Source: CAVPDA01 sp963702495 (GTDB lineage: Bacteria; Pseudomonadota; Gammaproteobacteria; Burkholderiales; Rhodocyclaceae). From it: a stretch of DNA of 64,000 nt. The notes below the pieces were generated by a model that ran no database searches, was not told the origin of the DNA, and worked only from the letters and a program-made list of their open reading frames with translations. The stretch's first letter is position 1. The number at the start of each line of letters is the position of its first letter. Below, in pieces: positions 53,464 through 62,183 of this stretch. The translations under genes were made by a program, and so were the position numbers. Location of the stretch: the NCBI GenBank assembly GCA_963702495.1, contig CAVPDA010000003.1:682001-746000 (forward strand). Direction: 5' to 3'.

Positions 53464-53955
53464 TCATACCTTGAGTATCCGGTCGCCACGGCCGATGCCG
53501 GATACCCCGGTGCGCACCGTCTCCAGGATGAGCGACTTGTCGATGGCCTCGATGAACGAATCGAGCTTGTCGGCGTTGCCCGTAAGCTCGATGACGTAGG
53601 TGGATTCCGTCACGTCGATGACGTGACCGCGGAAGATTTCGCACATGCGCTTCATCTCCTCCCGGTCCTTGCCGGTGGCGCGTACTTTGATCAGCATCAG
53701 TTCGCGCTCGACATGGGCCGATTCGGAGAGGTCGACGACCTTGACCACCTCCACCAGCTTGTTCAACTGCTTGGTGATCTGCTCGATGATGTCGTCCGAG
53801 CCGACGCTGACGATGGTCATGCGCGACATCGAGGGATCCTCGGTCGGCGCCACGGTCAGCGATTCGATGTTGTAGCCGCGGGCGGAGAAAAGGCCGGAGA
53901 CGCGCGAAAGGGCGCCCGATTCATTCTCCAAAAGCAAAGAAATGACGTGTCGCAT
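53464..53955 (-). CDS. ilvH: Acetolactate synthase small (regulatory) subunit
   Basis: 163 residues. It has an ACT domain at the start (MRHVISLLLENESGALSRVS, GLFSARGYNIESLTVAPTED) and a second regulatory domain ending GISGIGRGDRILKV-like (GVSGIGRGDRILKV). It binds valine and controls the catalytic subunit encoded upstream at 54114–55823. ATG 53955 is chosen by similarity; upstream in-frame sequence is not conserved. Confidence 0.95.
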   Translation of the reverse strand: MRHVISLLLENESGALSRVSGLFSARGYNIESLTVAPTEDPSMSRMTIVSVGSDDIIEQITKQLNKLVEVVKVVDLSESAHVERELMLIKVRATGKDREEMKRMCEIFRGHVIDVTESTYVIELTGNADKLDSFIEAIDKSLILETVRTGVSGIGRGDRILKV

Positions 53956-54113
53956 AGGTAGGATGGTGGCCTGGTTCGTCAATCTGAGCCAGAGCGCTGA
54001 CGGCATCAGGCCGCCGCCGGGCGGCGCCTGCGGCCCCCTCGACTCGATGAATCGAACGGGAACCGGCACTTCGGTTTGTGACCTAGCGTGCCCCGACAGT
54101 CACCCCGGCGGGG

Positions 54114-55823
54114 TTACAGGTCTTCCGACGACAGGATCATCTCGGTGAGACCCTTGCCGCCCTGGACCATGGGATACACATTCTCGGTCTGATCCACCTT
54201 GAAATCGAGGAAGACCAGATCAGTCTTGCGCTTGAACGCCTCGCGCAACGCGCCTTCGACGTCCCCCGGCTTATCGATGGTCAGTCCGACGTGGCCGTAG
54301 GCCTCCGCCAGCTTGGCGAAATCGGGCAGCGAGTCCATGTAGGACTCGGCGTAGCGGTTGCCGTGGAACAGTTGTTGCCACTGGCGCACCATGCCGAGAT
54401 AGCGGTTATTGAGGTTGACGATCTTGATCGGCAGCCGGAACTGCTTGCAGGTCGACAGCTCCTGGATGCACATCTGAATGCTGCCCTCGCCGGTGACGCA
54501 GGCCACGGGCGAGCCGGGATGCGCCAGTTGCACACCCATGGCGGCGGGCAGGCCGAAACCCATGGTGCCGAGACCGCCGGAATTGATCCAGCGTCGCGGT
54601 TTGTCGAACTTGTAGTACTGGGCGGCCCACATCTGGTGCTGGCCCACGTCCGAGGTCACGAACGCGTCGCCCTTGGTCACCTCCCACAGTTTCTCGATCA
54701 CATACTGCGGCTTGATGATGGCTGATTCGCGGTCGTAGCGCAGGCAATCGCGCTTGCGCCATTCCTCGATCTGCGCCCACCAGGCGCGGTTCGCCTCCTG
54801 GTCGGGCCGCTCAGAATGGGATTCGAGCTGCTTGATGATCTCGTCCAGCACGTCGGGCACGTTGCCGACGATCGGAATATCCACCTTGACCCGCTTCGAT
54901 ATCGAAGACGGGTCGATGTCGATGTGGATGATCTTGCGCGCCACTTGGGCGAAGTGGGCCGGATTGCCGATGACACGGTCGTCGAAGCGGGCGCCGACGG
55001 CGATCAGCACGTCGCAGTACTGCATCGCCATGTTGGCTTCGTAGGTGCCGTGCATGCCGAGCATGCCCACGAACTGCTTGTCGGTCGCAGGATAGGCGCC
55101 CAGTCCCATCAGGGTGTTGGTCACCGGGTAGCCGAGCAGCTTGGCGAGCTTGGTCAGCGTCTCGGACGCGTCGGACAGAATCACGCCGCCGCCGGCGTAG
55201 ATCATCGGCCGCTTGGCTTCCAGCAGCAGTTGCACCGCCTTCTTGATCTGCCCCTGGTGACCCTTCATCACCGGGCTGTAGGAGCGCAGGTTGATAGTCT
55301 TGGGATAGCTGTACTCGCACTTGGCGACGGTGATGTCCTTGGGAATGTCCACCAGCACCGGGCCGGGCCGTCCGCTGCGGGCGAGAAAGAACGCCTTCTT
55401 GATGGTCGGCGCGATGTCCTTGACGTCCTTGATCAGGAAGTTGTGCTTGACGCAGGGCCGCGTGATGCCGACGGTGTCGACCTCCTGGAAGGCATCCTGG
55501 CCGATGGCCGCGGTCGGCACCTGGCCGCTGATCACCACAACCGGGATCGAGTCGCAGTAGGCCGTGGCGATGCCGGTGACGGCATTGGTCACGCCGGGGC
55601 CCGAGGTCACCAGCGCCACGCCCACCTCCTCGGTCGATCGCGCATAGCCATCGGCCGCATGCACCGCCGCCTGCTCATGGCGAACCAGCACGTGACGCAC
55701 TTTGTCCTGCTTGAACAGTTCGTCGTAAATGAACAATACAGAGCCGCCGGGATAGCCGAACACGTATTCGACCTTTTCTTCCTGCAAGCACCTGATTACA
55801 ATCTCCGCACCAGTCAAGACCAT
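54114..55823 (-). CDS. ilvI: Acetolactate synthase large (catalytic) subunit
   Basis: 569 residues. It is a thiamine-diphosphate enzyme that makes acetolactate or acetohydroxybutyrate. The N-terminal glutamate region is EYVFGYPGGSVLFIYDELF; the FAD region includes YAGGGVILSDA. The ThDP/metal motif reads GEGSIQMCIQELST, with GEG in place of the more usual GDG, and NNRYLGMVRQWQ follows. First gene of the ilvI-ilvH-ilvC operon. A likely promoter lies at 55865–55893. Confidence 0.95.
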   Translation of the reverse strand: MVLTGAEIVIRCLQEEKVEYVFGYPGGSVLFIYDELFKQDKVRHVLVRHEQAAVHAADGYARSTEEVGVALVTSGPGVTNAVTGIATAYCDSIPVVVISGQVPTAAIGQDAFQEVDTVGITRPCVKHNFLIKDVKDIAPTIKKAFFLARSGRPGPVLVDIPKDITVAKCEYSYPKTINLRSYSPVMKGHQGQIKKAVQLLLEAKRPMIYAGGGVILSDASETLTKLAKLLGYPVTNTLMGLGAYPATDKQFVGMLGMHGTYEANMAMQYCDVLIAVGARFDDRVIGNPAHFAQVARKIIHIDIDPSSISKRVKVDIPIVGNVPDVLDEIIKQLESHSERPDQEANRAWWAQIEEWRKRDCLRYDRESAIIKPQYVIEKLWEVTKGDAFVTSDVGQHQMWAAQYYKFDKPRRWINSGGLGTMGFGLPAAMGVQLAHPGSPVACVTGEGSIQMCIQELSTCKQFRLPIKIVNLNNRYLGMVRQWQQLFHGNRYAESYMDSLPDFAKLAEAYGHVGLTIDKPGDVEGALREAFKRKTDLVFLDFKVDQTENVYPMVQGGKGLTEMILSSEDL

Positions 55824-55864
55824 GGCTTTACCCAGAAATATAAGAATTGCCTGAAAAGCCCAGT

Positions 55865-55893
55865 ACCTTAATGTCTTGCCCTGTTTTGGTCAA
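55865..55893 (-). promoter_or_regulatory. Putative promoter of the ilvI-ilvH-ilvC operon
   Basis: On the minus strand TTGACC, 17 bases, TAAGGT. The −35 is good and the −10 poor. It lies 42 bases before the ilvI start in an AT-richer stretch. Confidence 0.4.
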
Positions 55894-55948
55894 GGCATTC
55901 CCGGTCTATCCCATCCTCGCCTGACAACGGCTCCACGGGGACAAGCCA

Positions 55949-56512
55949 CTGGCCTCGCGTACCGAAATTGCCGACTTTCTCGCCGGCGTAGAGCGCCGCG
56001 CCTTCAAGCAGGCCGTGTACGCCCTGCGCGACGAGGATTCCGCCCTGGACGCGGTACAGGACGCCATGCTCAAACTGGCGGAAAAGTACGCCGACAAGCC
56101 GGCGGGCGAGCTGCCGATGCTGTTCCAGCGCATCCTGCAGAACGTCATCCGGGACTTCTTCCGGCGCCAGAAGGTGCGGTCGCTGTGGACCACCCTGCTC
56201 TCCTCGTTCGGCAGCGCGGACGATGAAGATTCCGATCCGCTGGAAACCTTGGCGGCACAATCCGACTCCAAGAAGCCGGAGACGCCGCACCAGCAGTTGG
56301 AACAGTCGCAAACTCTCGCCATCATCGAAAAGGAGGTTTCCAGACTGCCGCCGCGTCAACGCGAAGCGTTTTTGATGCGTTACTGGGAAGATATGGATAT
56401 TGCCGAAACCGCGGCTGCTATGGGGTGTTCCGAAGGCAGCGTCAAGACTCATTGCTCGCGGGCCACGCACGCGCTGGCCGCGGCACTCAAAGCCAAAGGC
56501 GTCGAGCTATGA
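55949..56512 (+). CDS. RNA polymerase sigma factor (sigma-70 family, ECF-like), CTG in place of the start codon
   Basis: 187 residues. Region 2 includes DFLAGVERRAFKQAVYALRD and LFQRILQNVIRDFFRRQKVR. Region 4 is SRLPPRQREAFLMRYWEDMD followed by IAETAAAMGCSEGSVKTHCS. The family begins like MAS…EI-DFLAGVERRAFKQ. In this frame the matching codon is CTG at 55949 (ASRTEIADFLAG follows) with GGGGA nine bases upstream. An ATG may have been spoilt by an extra C (CCACTGGCC). The next start, GTG 56015, would lose region 2 sequence. First gene of the operon with DUF3619, DUF3106 and RDD genes. Confidence 0.85.
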   Translation: MASRTEIADFLAGVERRAFKQAVYALRDEDSALDAVQDAMLKLAEKYADKPAGELPMLFQRILQNVIRDFFRRQKVRSLWTTLLSSFGSADDEDSDPLETLAAQSDSKKPETPHQQLEQSQTLAIIEKEVSRLPPRQREAFLMRYWEDMDIAETAAAMGCSEGSVKTHCSRATHALAAALKAKGVEL

Positions 56513-56883
56513 ACGAGTTGCAGTTCCCATACAAAGTCAAACACTATCTCGATCTGGGCGCGGAAGGACTCGACCTCGAGACCGCGGACAAACTTCATGC
56601 GGCGCGCGAGAAGGCCCTCGGCCACGTAGCGGTCCGCACTTCGCGACTCGGTCTGGCCGGCTTCGGCCACATCTCGCACGATTTCCTGTGGCCGGCGGCG
56701 CGCTCGGTGGTAGCCCTCGTCGTCCTCGCACTGGGCGTGGCCGGATGGACCTACTGGAACTCGCTGGAAGAGGCGGCCGAAAACGAGGAAGTTGACACGG
56801 CATTGCTTGCCGACGACCTGCCCATCGATGCCTATCTGGATCGCGGTTTCGACGCATGGCTCAAGCGTTCTACGCCGCTGTAG
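56509..56883 (+). CDS. DUF3619 family membrane protein (possible anti-sigma partner)
   Basis: 124 residues starting MNELQFPYKVKHYLDLGAEG, with one membrane helix (SVVALVVLALGVAGWTYW) and a C-terminal acidic tail ending LPIDAYLDRGFDAWLKR. This arrangement is typical of DUF3619. ATG overlaps the sigma-factor stop (ATGA). Its small size, single membrane segment and position right after a sigma gene suggest a membrane anti-sigma role, which is inference. Confidence 0.85.
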   Translation: MNELQFPYKVKHYLDLGAEGLDLETADKLHAAREKALGHVAVRTSRLGLAGFGHISHDFLWPAARSVVALVVLALGVAGWTYWNSLEEAAENEEVDTALLADDLPIDAYLDRGFDAWLKRSTPL

Positions 56884-57479
56884 CGCTGGCCCTGGCGCTG
56901 GCGTTGCCGTGCGCGGCGGCCGGCCTGCCCGAGCTGGGCCAGCCGCAGTGGGCAGATCTCCCGCCCCAGCAGAAGCTGATCCTCGCCCCCTTGTCGGACG
57001 ACTGGGCTGCCATGGAGGACTCTTCGCGAAAAAAGTGGATCGGCATCGCCAACCGCTACCCCGCCATGTCGGAGGAGGAGCAGGCACGGGTGCAGCGCCG
57101 GATGAAGACATGGGCGGTGCTCACGCCCGAGGAACGGCGCAAGGCGCGTGACCAATATCGCAAGCTGCAGAACATCTCCCCGGATCAGCGCGAGCAACTC
57201 CGCGACAAGTGGCAGGAATACGCAAACCTGCCCGATGAAGAGAAGAAGCGCCTGAAGGAAAGCGCGGCGGCGCGATCGAAGGGCAAGGCCGCCACCACCA
57301 AACCGGCCCCGGCCGTCGCCGCGGGCACGCCCAAACCTGCGGCCCCCGCCAACCCCGCCGCTCCGATCGCCATACCAGCGCCGTCAGCCCCGCCCACACA
57401 AGCTTCGCCCGCGGCGCCGGCGCTCCAGCCCGAGCCAGCGCGTCCCAATCCCGATCGACCTTCCGAACTGCGCCCCTAG
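56856..57479 (+). CDS. DUF3106 family envelope protein
   Basis: 207 residues with a signal peptide (MAQAFYAAVALALALALPCA). The body is helical: WADLPPQQKLILAPLSDDWA, AMSEEEQARVQRRMKTWAVL, TPEERRKARDQYRKLQNISP. This is the repeated L-x-P-E-E/Q-R pattern of DUF3106. A long Ala/Pro-rich tail follows. Periplasmic, function unknown. It overlaps the DUF3619 gene by 28 bases. Confidence 0.85.
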   Translation: MAQAFYAAVALALALALPCAAAGLPELGQPQWADLPPQQKLILAPLSDDWAAMEDSSRKKWIGIANRYPAMSEEEQARVQRRMKTWAVLTPEERRKARDQYRKLQNISPDQREQLRDKWQEYANLPDEEKKRLKESAAARSKGKAATTKPAPAVAAGTPKPAAPANPAAPIAIPAPSAPPTQASPAAPALQPEPARPNPDRPSELRP

Positions 57480-57480
57480 C

Positions 57481-57939
57481 ATGGCGCGGCGAGGCGAGCT
57501 GCAGGCAGCGCCGACGACCACGGTGCAGCTTCCGACGGCGTCGATCCGCCGCCGCCTTGCCAGCATGCTCTACGATTCGCTGCTCCTGCTGGGGGTATTG
57601 AGTGCTGCCTTCCTGATACCCCATCTGGCGATCGGCATCGCCTGGCGGGTGACGGCGCCCGGCGTGGTATTGGCGGCCCACGTCTATCTCGTGCTGGGGG
57701 TCTATTTCATCTGGCTCTGGCGCAGGAGCGGCCAGACGCTGGCCATGCAGACTTGGCGCATCAAGCTGGTGCGTACGCGGGACGGGCGCCTTGTTTCCGT
57801 GCCCCAAGCCTGGCTGCGCTACACCCTGGCCTGGCTGAGCGTCCTGTTCTACGGTGCCGGACTGCTCTGGGCCCTGTTCGACCGCGACCGCCAGTTCCTG
57901 CACGACCGCCTGGCCGGAACGCGGCTGGTGCGCATCTGA
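57481..57939 (+). CDS. RDD family membrane protein
   Basis: 152 residues. The RDD signature region is SIRRRLASMLYDSLLLLGVL, with R and D placed as in the family. Later family-like segments are YFIWLWRRSGQTLAMQTWRI, KLVRTRDGRLVS and FDRDRQFLHDRLAGTRLV. Two to three membrane helices. Last gene of the sigma-factor operon, one base after the DUF3106 stop. Function unknown. Confidence 0.88.
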   Translation: MARRGELQAAPTTTVQLPTASIRRRLASMLYDSLLLLGVLSAAFLIPHLAIGIAWRVTAPGVVLAAHVYLVLGVYFIWLWRRSGQTLAMQTWRIKLVRTRDGRLVSVPQAWLRYTLAWLSVLFYGAGLLWALFDRDRQFLHDRLAGTRLVRI

Positions 57940-58002
57940 CGCTGCCCCGGTTTCGACTTCCCGTTCGCAGGCGACGCCCCCGATCGACGGGGACGCCGGA
58001 AG

Positions 58003-59077
58003 CTACCTTCGCTCCACCCACCACAGCATGCCCGCCGCCGCCAGCAGGAACAGCAGGCTCGGCGCGAGCGCCGCAACCGATGGCGGCCAGCTGTTGATGA
58101 TGCCCAGGTTGGAGAAAAGCCCGTTCAGCATGTGAAAGAAGATGCCGATCATGATGCCCGCAAAAACGCGCGCGCTCACTCCGCCGAAGCGGTGCAGGCG
58201 CAGGGCGAAGGGCAGGGCCAGGGCCATCATCACCATCGAGGCCAGCGGATACACGAGCTTCTTCCAGAGCGCGATTTCGTAGCGCTCGGTGCGCTGGCGG
58301 TTTTCCGACAGGTGCTCGATGTACTGGTAGAGACTCGCGATGGCCATACGTTCCGGCATAACCAGCAGCACCGCGAGGATGTCGGGATTGAGCGCGGACT
58401 GCCACACCATTTCCGGCACGCGCTCGACGCTCGCACTCTCGCCACTGAAGCGGGTCTGCACCACGTCGGTCAAACGCCAGCGATTGGGCGGCAGGTACTC
58501 GCCTTCCGCCGCTTCGCTCACCGCGACGAGACTGTCATTCGCATCGAACTCGTAGATGCGGACGCCGCGCAGCCGCGTATCGGGCAGCACGGTCTGCACA
58601 TTGATGAACGAGCGCTCATCCTTGATCCACAGGCCGGAGCGAAACTCCTGCCCGACCACGGAGCTGGTGGCGCGCAGGCGCAGCTGCTGCGCCGCCCGCT
58701 CCGCCGGGGGAGCGACCAACTCGCCGATCAGAAACGTCAGGATTGCGAACACGGATCCGATCAGCGTCAGGGACCACAACAGGCGGCGCGGTGGAAAGGC
58801 CGGAGGTGCGCAGCACCGTGATCTCGGAATGCCGCGACAGGTTGGTCAGGGCATAGAGCGAACCGATGAGCACCGCGATCGGAAACAGTTCGTAGACGCG
58901 TCCCGGCAAGGTCAGCACGACAAACAGCACCGCGTGCCGCAGTTGATAACCACCCCGGCCCAGGTCGTCCAGTTCGGCCACCAGGTCGAAAAATGCGAAC
59001 AGGGCAAGGAAGGCGAACAGCACCAGTGCCGTCGCGCCTACGATCTCGCGCGCCAGATAGCGCCGATATACCTTCAT
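58003..59077 (-). CDS. lptG: LptG, lipopolysaccharide export permease, with a frameshift near 58789
   Basis: LptG pairs with LptF in the LptB2FGC ABC transporter that lifts LPS from the inner membrane. The N-terminal part (MKVYRRYLAREIVGATALVL, ELFPIAVLIGSLYALTNLSR, HSEITVLRTSGLS) and C-terminal part (LWSLTLIGSVFAILTFLIGE, periplasmic domain, GIMIGIFFHMLNGLFSNLG) are both intact but in different frames. One extra base at about 58786–58790 explains it; corrected, TSGLSTRRLLWSLT reads through and the protein is about 357 residues. As lptG is usually essential, sequence error is likely. The start overlaps the lptF stop. Confidence 0.9.
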
Positions 59078-60147
59078 GCTCGCGCCCGGCGCGAGGAATA
59101 CACGGCGATGCGGCGCAGGAAGAGCACGACCAGGATCACGAATATCAGCAGGTGCGCCGCCCACAGACCGATCCCGAATGCCAGCTTGCCTTGGGCGACC
59201 CAGGCCTGGGAGACGTTGATCAGGTTGCCGTAGATGAGGAAGGTGAGAATCGCCAGCAGCAAATTGTTGCCGCGGCCGGCGCGCGGATTGACGAAGGACA
59301 ACGGCACGGCGATCAGCACCAGATTGAGCGCCTGCAGCGGGATGGCCAGGCGCCACAGCAGCTCCGCCTTGTTGGCATCGCTCGGGTTGCGCAGCAAGTC
59401 CGGCAGGTAGGCGGTCTTGGGCGATTCCTCCACCGCCCGCGCCTCCCGCGTTTCGATGCGCACCGCATAGCGCTCGAACTCCATCACGCGGTATTCGGCC
59501 GAGCCGGGCGTCCCCTCGTAGCGGCGCCCCTTGAGCAGCACGGCGAAGCGGTCGCCGTTGGCCAGGGTCTCCTGCGTGCCCTCCCTCGACACCATGACGC
59601 CGAGGCGCCCATGCTGGGTCGAGCTGACGAAGATGTTCTTCACCGTAAGCTCGTCGGCGGCGATGCCCTCGACGAAAAATACCCGGTTGCCGGCTTCGCG
59701 GAACGCGCCGGGCTTGATCTGCGACATTTCCTCGCGCTGGCTCATCGCCTGCCGATACTCGGCGCTCTTCGACAGCGCCCAGGGCGAAAGAAACAGCGAC
59801 AGCACCGCGATCATGACGATGAGGGGAGACGCGAACAGCATCACCGGGCCGACCCAGGCGGTGAGCGACTGCCCCGACGAGAACCAGATGATCATCTCCG
59901 AATCGCGGTAGCTGCGCGACAGCGTCAGCAGGACGGAAATGAAAAGGGTCAGCGACAGGATGATGGGCAGATAATTGATGGCACCGAAGCCGAGCAGCGC
60001 GAGCACCGCCTCGGACGCCAGTTTGCCGCCCGCAGCCTGGCCCAGCAGGCGGATCAGCGTGGTGGTGAGGAGAATGGCGAAGAGCGCCACGAACACGGCG
60101 CCGGCGACATTGGCGCATTCGCGCACGACCGCGCGGCGGAAGATCAT
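59074..60147 (-). CDS. lptF: LptF, lipopolysaccharide export permease
   Basis: 357 residues with six membrane segments around a periplasmic beta-jellyroll. Starts MIFRRAVVRECANVAGAVFV; DSEMIIWFSSGQSLTAWVGP and LQALNLVLIAVPLSFVNPRA are family hallmarks. It pairs with LptG, encoded immediately downstream with a four-base overlap (ATGA). Transcription should start from a promoter at 60199–60227 that overlaps the pepA promoter. Confidence 0.95.
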   Translation of the reverse strand: MIFRRAVVRECANVAGAVFVALFAILLTTTLIRLLGQAAGGKLASEAVLALLGFGAINYLPIILSLTLFISVLLTLSRSYRDSEMIIWFSSGQSLTAWVGPVMLFASPLIVMIAVLSLFLSPWALSKSAEYRQAMSQREEMSQIKPGAFREAGNRVFFVEGIAADELTVKNIFVSSTQHGRLGVMVSREGTQETLANGDRFAVLLKGRRYEGTPGSAEYRVMEFERYAVRIETREARAVEESPKTAYLPDLLRNPSDANKAELLWRLAIPLQALNLVLIAVPLSFVNPRAGRGNNLLLAILTFLIYGNLINVSQAWVAQGKLAFGIGLWAAHLLIFVILVVLFLRRIAVYSSRRARA

Positions 60148-60173
60148 GCGGGCACCGGAGCGCTGCGTTGGCT

Positions 60174-60203
60174 TTGACTTTTTGCGGGAAATCCGACGAT
60201 AAT
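60174..60203 (+). promoter_or_regulatory. Promoter of pepA
   Basis: TTGACT, 18 bases, GATAAT, 43 bases before the pepA start. It overlaps the −10 element of the divergent lptF promoter. Confidence 0.55.
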
Positions 60204-60227
60204 CGGCAAAAATCGTGATTTCATCAA
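60199..60227 (-). promoter_or_regulatory. Promoter of lptF-lptG
   Basis: On the minus strand TTGATG, 17 bases, GATTAT, 51 bases before the lptF start. The −10 overlaps that of pepA in opposite orientation. Confidence 0.5.
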
Positions 60228-60246
60228 CTTTTCCCAGGAGCGGCAG

Positions 60247-61752
60247 GTGGAATTTAGCATAAAAAGCGGCAGCCCGGAGAAGCAGCGCAGCGCCTGCGTC
60301 GTCGTCGGCGTATTCGAACCGCGCAAGTTGTCCGCGTCGGCCGAGGTCGTCGACCAGGCCGCCGCCGGCTACCTCTCCGACATCGTGCGGCGCGGCGACA
60401 TGGAAGGCAAGCTCGGAGCGACGCTGCTGCTGCACAACGTTCCCAACACGCTGGCCGACCGCGTGCTGCTGGTCGGCCTCGGCAAGGAAAAGGAATTCCG
60501 CGACAAGGAATACCGTGACGCCATCGCCGCCGCCGTGCGCACGCTGAACGAAACCGGCGCCTTCGATGGCGTGATGTTCCTCACCGAACTGCCGGTGAAG
60601 AAGCGCGACGTCGCCTGGCGCATTCGTCAGGGGGCGATGGTAGCACTCGACACGCTGTTCCGCTTCGATCGGCTCAAGTCGAAGAAGGAGGACGTGCGCC
60701 GGCCGCTGCGCAAGCTCACCTTTGCCGTCGCGCGCCGCGGTGAATTGGCGGCGGCCGAGCAAGCTCTGGCGCAGGGTCAGGCCATTTCCGAAGGGATGAA
60801 TCTGGCCAAGGAATTGGGCAACCTTCCGGGCAACATCTGCACGCCGAGCTATCTGGCGGAGCGGGCGCTGGAACTGGCGCGCGACTCCAAGCTCAAGGTG
60901 GAAGTGCTGGAGCGCGCCGACATGGAGAAGCTGGGCATGGGCTCCCTGCTGTCGGTGGCCAAGGGCTCGCACGAGCCGCCCAAGTTCATCATCCTGCAGC
61001 ACCGGGGCGGCAAGAACGGCCAGAAGGGCGAGGACAAACCGATCGTGCTCGTCGGCAAGGGCATCACCTTCGATACCGGCGGCATCTCGCTCAAGCCCGC
61101 GCCCGAGATGGACGAGATGAAGTTCGACATGTGCGGCGCCGCGAGCGTGCTCGGCACGATGAAGGCGGTGGCCGCGATGAAGCTCCCGCTCAATGTCATC
61201 GGCATCGTTCCGACGACGGAGAATATGCCCGGCGGCGGAGCCACCAAGCCCGGCGACATCGTCACCTCCATGTCCGGCCAGACCATCGAGATCCTCAACA
61301 CCGATGCCGAAGGACGGCTGATCCTGTGCGACGCCCTGACCTATGCGGAGCGCTTCGAGCCCGATTGCGTCATCGACATCGCCACCCTTACCGGCGCCTG
61401 CGTCATCGCCCTCGGCCATGTCGCCAGCGGCGTGCTCGCCAACGACGACGGCCTGGCGCGGGACCTGCTGGATTGCGGCCAGGCGGCCTACGACCGCGCC
61501 TGGCAACTGCCGCTGTGGGAAGACTATCAGGAGCAGTTGAAGAGCAACTTCGCCGACATGGCGAACATCGGCGGCCGGCCGGCCGGGACTGTCACCGCCG
61601 CCTGCTTCCTGTCGCGCTTCACCAAGAGCTACCGCTGGGCGCACCTGGACATCGCGGGCACCGCATGGAAATCGGGCAAGGACAAGGGCGCCACCGGGCG
61701 GCCGGTGCCGCTGCTCACCCACTACCTGCTGGATCGTTGCGGCAAGCTGTGA
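60247..61752 (+). CDS. pepA: Leucyl aminopeptidase (cytosol aminopeptidase, M17)
   Basis: 501 residues from GTG 60247, with AGGAG eight bases upstream. The dinuclear metal centre is visible: VLVGKGITFDTGGISLKP, MKFDMCGAASVLGTM and the family signature NTDAEGRLILCDALTY. The N-terminal macro-like domain is less conserved. It removes N-terminal residues from peptides, and PepA proteins can also bind DNA. The stop overlaps the GTG of holC. Confidence 0.96.
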   Translation: MEFSIKSGSPEKQRSACVVVGVFEPRKLSASAEVVDQAAAGYLSDIVRRGDMEGKLGATLLLHNVPNTLADRVLLVGLGKEKEFRDKEYRDAIAAAVRTLNETGAFDGVMFLTELPVKKRDVAWRIRQGAMVALDTLFRFDRLKSKKEDVRRPLRKLTFAVARRGELAAAEQALAQGQAISEGMNLAKELGNLPGNICTPSYLAERALELARDSKLKVEVLERADMEKLGMGSLLSVAKGSHEPPKFIILQHRGGKNGQKGEDKPIVLVGKGITFDTGGISLKPAPEMDEMKFDMCGAASVLGTMKAVAAMKLPLNVIGIVPTTENMPGGGATKPGDIVTSMSGQTIEILNTDAEGRLILCDALTYAERFEPDCVIDIATLTGACVIALGHVASGVLANDDGLARDLLDCGQAAYDRAWQLPLWEDYQEQLKSNFADMANIGGRPAGTVTAACFLSRFTKSYRWAHLDIAGTAWKSGKDKGATGRPVPLLTHYLLDRCGKL

Positions 61753-62183
61753 CGAAGATCGACTTCTTCCACGGCGCGCCGGACAAGCTGCAAGCCGCCT
61801 GCCAGTTGATCGGCGAACTTTACCGCGCGGGCCGGCAGGTGCTGGTCTATGCGCCGCAAGCCACGGTCGCCACCGCCATCGACCGGCTGCTGTGGACCCA
61901 GCCCGCCACCGGCTTCCTGCCGCATTGCGCCGCCGAATCGCCCCTCGCCGCGGAGACGCCGGTGCTGGTCGCAGGTTCGCTGGATCATCCCGGCCATGAT
62001 GATGTCCTCGTCAATCTCGACGGCGAGCTGCCGGCGGGGTTCAGCCGCTTCCAGCGGCTGATCGAGATCGTCGGCAACGACGAGGCGGACCGGATCCAGG
62101 CGCGCGGCCGCTACAAGCACTATCGCGACCGCGGCTACGAACTGAATGCCCGGGATTTCGGCGCGCCAGGCGCCACGACATGA
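61749..62183 (+). CDS. holC: DNA polymerase III chi subunit
   Basis: 144 residues from GTG 61749, overlapping the pepA stop (GTGA). Chi-family features: TKIDFFHGAPDKLQAACQLI, GRQVLVYAPQATVATAIDRL, LWTQPATGFLPHC and RYKHYRDRGYELNARDFGA. It links the clamp loader to SSB. The pepA-holC-valS arrangement is common in proteobacteria. Confidence 0.92.
   Translation: MTKIDFFHGAPDKLQAACQLIGELYRAGRQVLVYAPQATVATAIDRLLWTQPATGFLPHCAAESPLAAETPVLVAGSLDHPGHDDVLVNLDGELPAGFSRFQRLIEIVGNDEADRIQARGRYKHYRDRGYELNARDFGAPGATT

Noticed and set aside
57971..57997. GC-rich hairpin (CCCCG…CGGGG) after lptG
   Set aside because: Stem is plausible but has no T-run in the lptG direction, so not called as a terminator.
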